Assembly: GCA_024693415.1 (NCBI GenBank)
Contig: JAILKX010000121.1
Span: forward strand, 1 to 6,867
Reading direction: 5' to 3'
Length of the DNA: 6,867 bases
From: Bacilli bacterium
GTDB lineage: Bacteria; Bacillota_I; Bacilli_A; RFN20; CAG-826
In this document: positions 6,618 to 6,867 of the stretch, one piece after another
Layout of the letters: each line of letters starts with the position of its first letter
How positions within the stretch are numbered: the stretch's first letter is position 1
Made by a program: the position numbers and the translations under genes
Notes under the pieces: generated by a model
The model's input: the letters and a program-made list of their open reading frames with translations, nothing else
Databases searched by the model: none
What the model was told of the DNA's origin: nothing

Positions 6618-6647
6618 ACAATATGCAAAGGTTTTTAGCGCAGTCAA
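6618..6647 (-). promoter_or_regulatory. Possible promoter of the acetyltransferase gene
   Basis: Read on the minus strand, TTGACT (6647-6642) matches five of six -35 bases. TATTGT (6623-6618) matches four of six -10 bases, with an 18-base spacer. It would start transcription about 15 bases before ATG 6595. The -10 match is mediocre and no strong ribosome site is seen, only GGA ten bases upstream, so this is tentative. Confidence 0.35.
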
Positions 6648-6661
6648 AAGCCCATCGGCTT
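6648..6661 (-). terminator. Weak candidate terminator between the two minus-strand genes
   Basis: On the minus strand AAGCC, a four-base loop and GGCTT form a five-pair stem running into TTGA. The stem is short and the T run is only four bases counting the stem end. It lies 41 bases after the stop of the possible gene at the right edge and directly before the acetyltransferase promoter candidate. This is a sensible place, but the signal is weak. Confidence 0.25.
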
Positions 6662-6702
6662 GCCATTTGGTCACAAATCGATAACGAAACGTGCCTTCTA
6701 CC

Positions 6703-6867
6703 CTATTTTTGCGTTAAGGCATCGAAAAGGCAGTCGTAGCACTGCGTCAAAATATCTTGGATGTATGGAATATAAAGGGATGGGTCTATTGGTTTCTTCC
6801 CATAGAAGTTGCCGCAGGCCCTTCGGATCTCGATCGATGTTCGCTTCCCGTGGATCCGATTCATGAA
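6703..6867 (-). CDS. Possible C-terminal end of an unidentified protein (cut by window edge)
   Basis: On the minus strand one frame is open from the right edge to TAG at 6703-6705, giving 54 residues. It has a protein-like tail: a basic part (RIHGKRTSIEIRRACGNFYG) and then an amphipathic helix-like end (DPSLYIPYIQDILTQCYDCL). I do not recognise the family. Another minus-strand frame (ending near 6698) and one plus-strand frame are also open here. They look less like protein, being rich in Arg, Ser and Pro, but the choice is not secure. An ATG at 6864 exists, yet a start beyond the edge is more likely. Confidence 0.3.
   Translation of the reverse strand, partial: FMNRIHGKRTSIEIRRACGNFYGKKPIDPSLYIPYIQDILTQCYDCLFDALTQK

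Noticed and set aside
6660..6866. Plus-strand open frame at the right edge (68 codons)
   Set aside because: Its translation is rich in Ser, Arg and Gly with no recognisable motif or ribosome site, and a minus-strand frame over the same bases looks more like protein.
1..6867. CRISPR array, tRNA, rRNA or insertion sequence
   Set aside because: No regularly spaced repeats, no tRNA-like cloverleaf and no transposase or terminal inverted repeats were seen on reading both strands.

Overview
The window carries most of a ribosomally made, post-translationally modified peptide (RiPP) locus of the Nif11/NHLP type. It lies on the plus strand between the cut left edge and about position 5972. A lower-GC flank with minus-strand genes follows. 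The likely host is an anaerobic, possibly gut-associated member of the Bacillota. This rests on a strong AAAAGGAG ribosome site, an extended -10 promoter, a Nif11-like double-glycine leader of a style common in clostridia and relatives, and a membrane-fusion protein too short to cross a Gram-negative periplasm. I cannot place the genus. Coding sequence of the cluster is GC-rich, with many C-ending codons.

Layout. 1-792 is the C-terminal part of a radical SAM enzyme with a textbook seven-cysteine SPASM domain; its start and CxxxCxxC motif lie off the left edge. 838-1233 is a very short HlyD-like export adaptor. It overlaps by four bases the gene at 1230-3401 for a C39-peptidase ABC exporter (PCAT), which trims double-glycine leaders during export. 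3414-5597 encodes a second ABC transporter of the kind that accompanies the PCAT in NHLP loci. A regulatory intergenic region follows, with an extended -10 promoter and CTTTGAT inverted repeats. Then comes a 62-residue precursor peptide gene (5712-5900) and a rho-independent terminator (5931-5972). On the minus strand are a RimJ/RimL-type GNAT acetyltransferase (6062-6595) and possibly the end of another gene at the right edge.

How the genes work together (inference from family knowledge): the precursor is made from its own strong promoter. Its leader is bound by the radical SAM enzyme, which would install one or more crosslinks in a very short acidic core (about 14 residues, one Cys, one Trp). 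The PCAT then cuts after the SGG motif and exports the core, with the small adaptor and the second ABC protein assisting. The chemistry, the mature product and its biological role are not shown by the sequence. The unusual core and the minimal adaptor are the most interesting parts.
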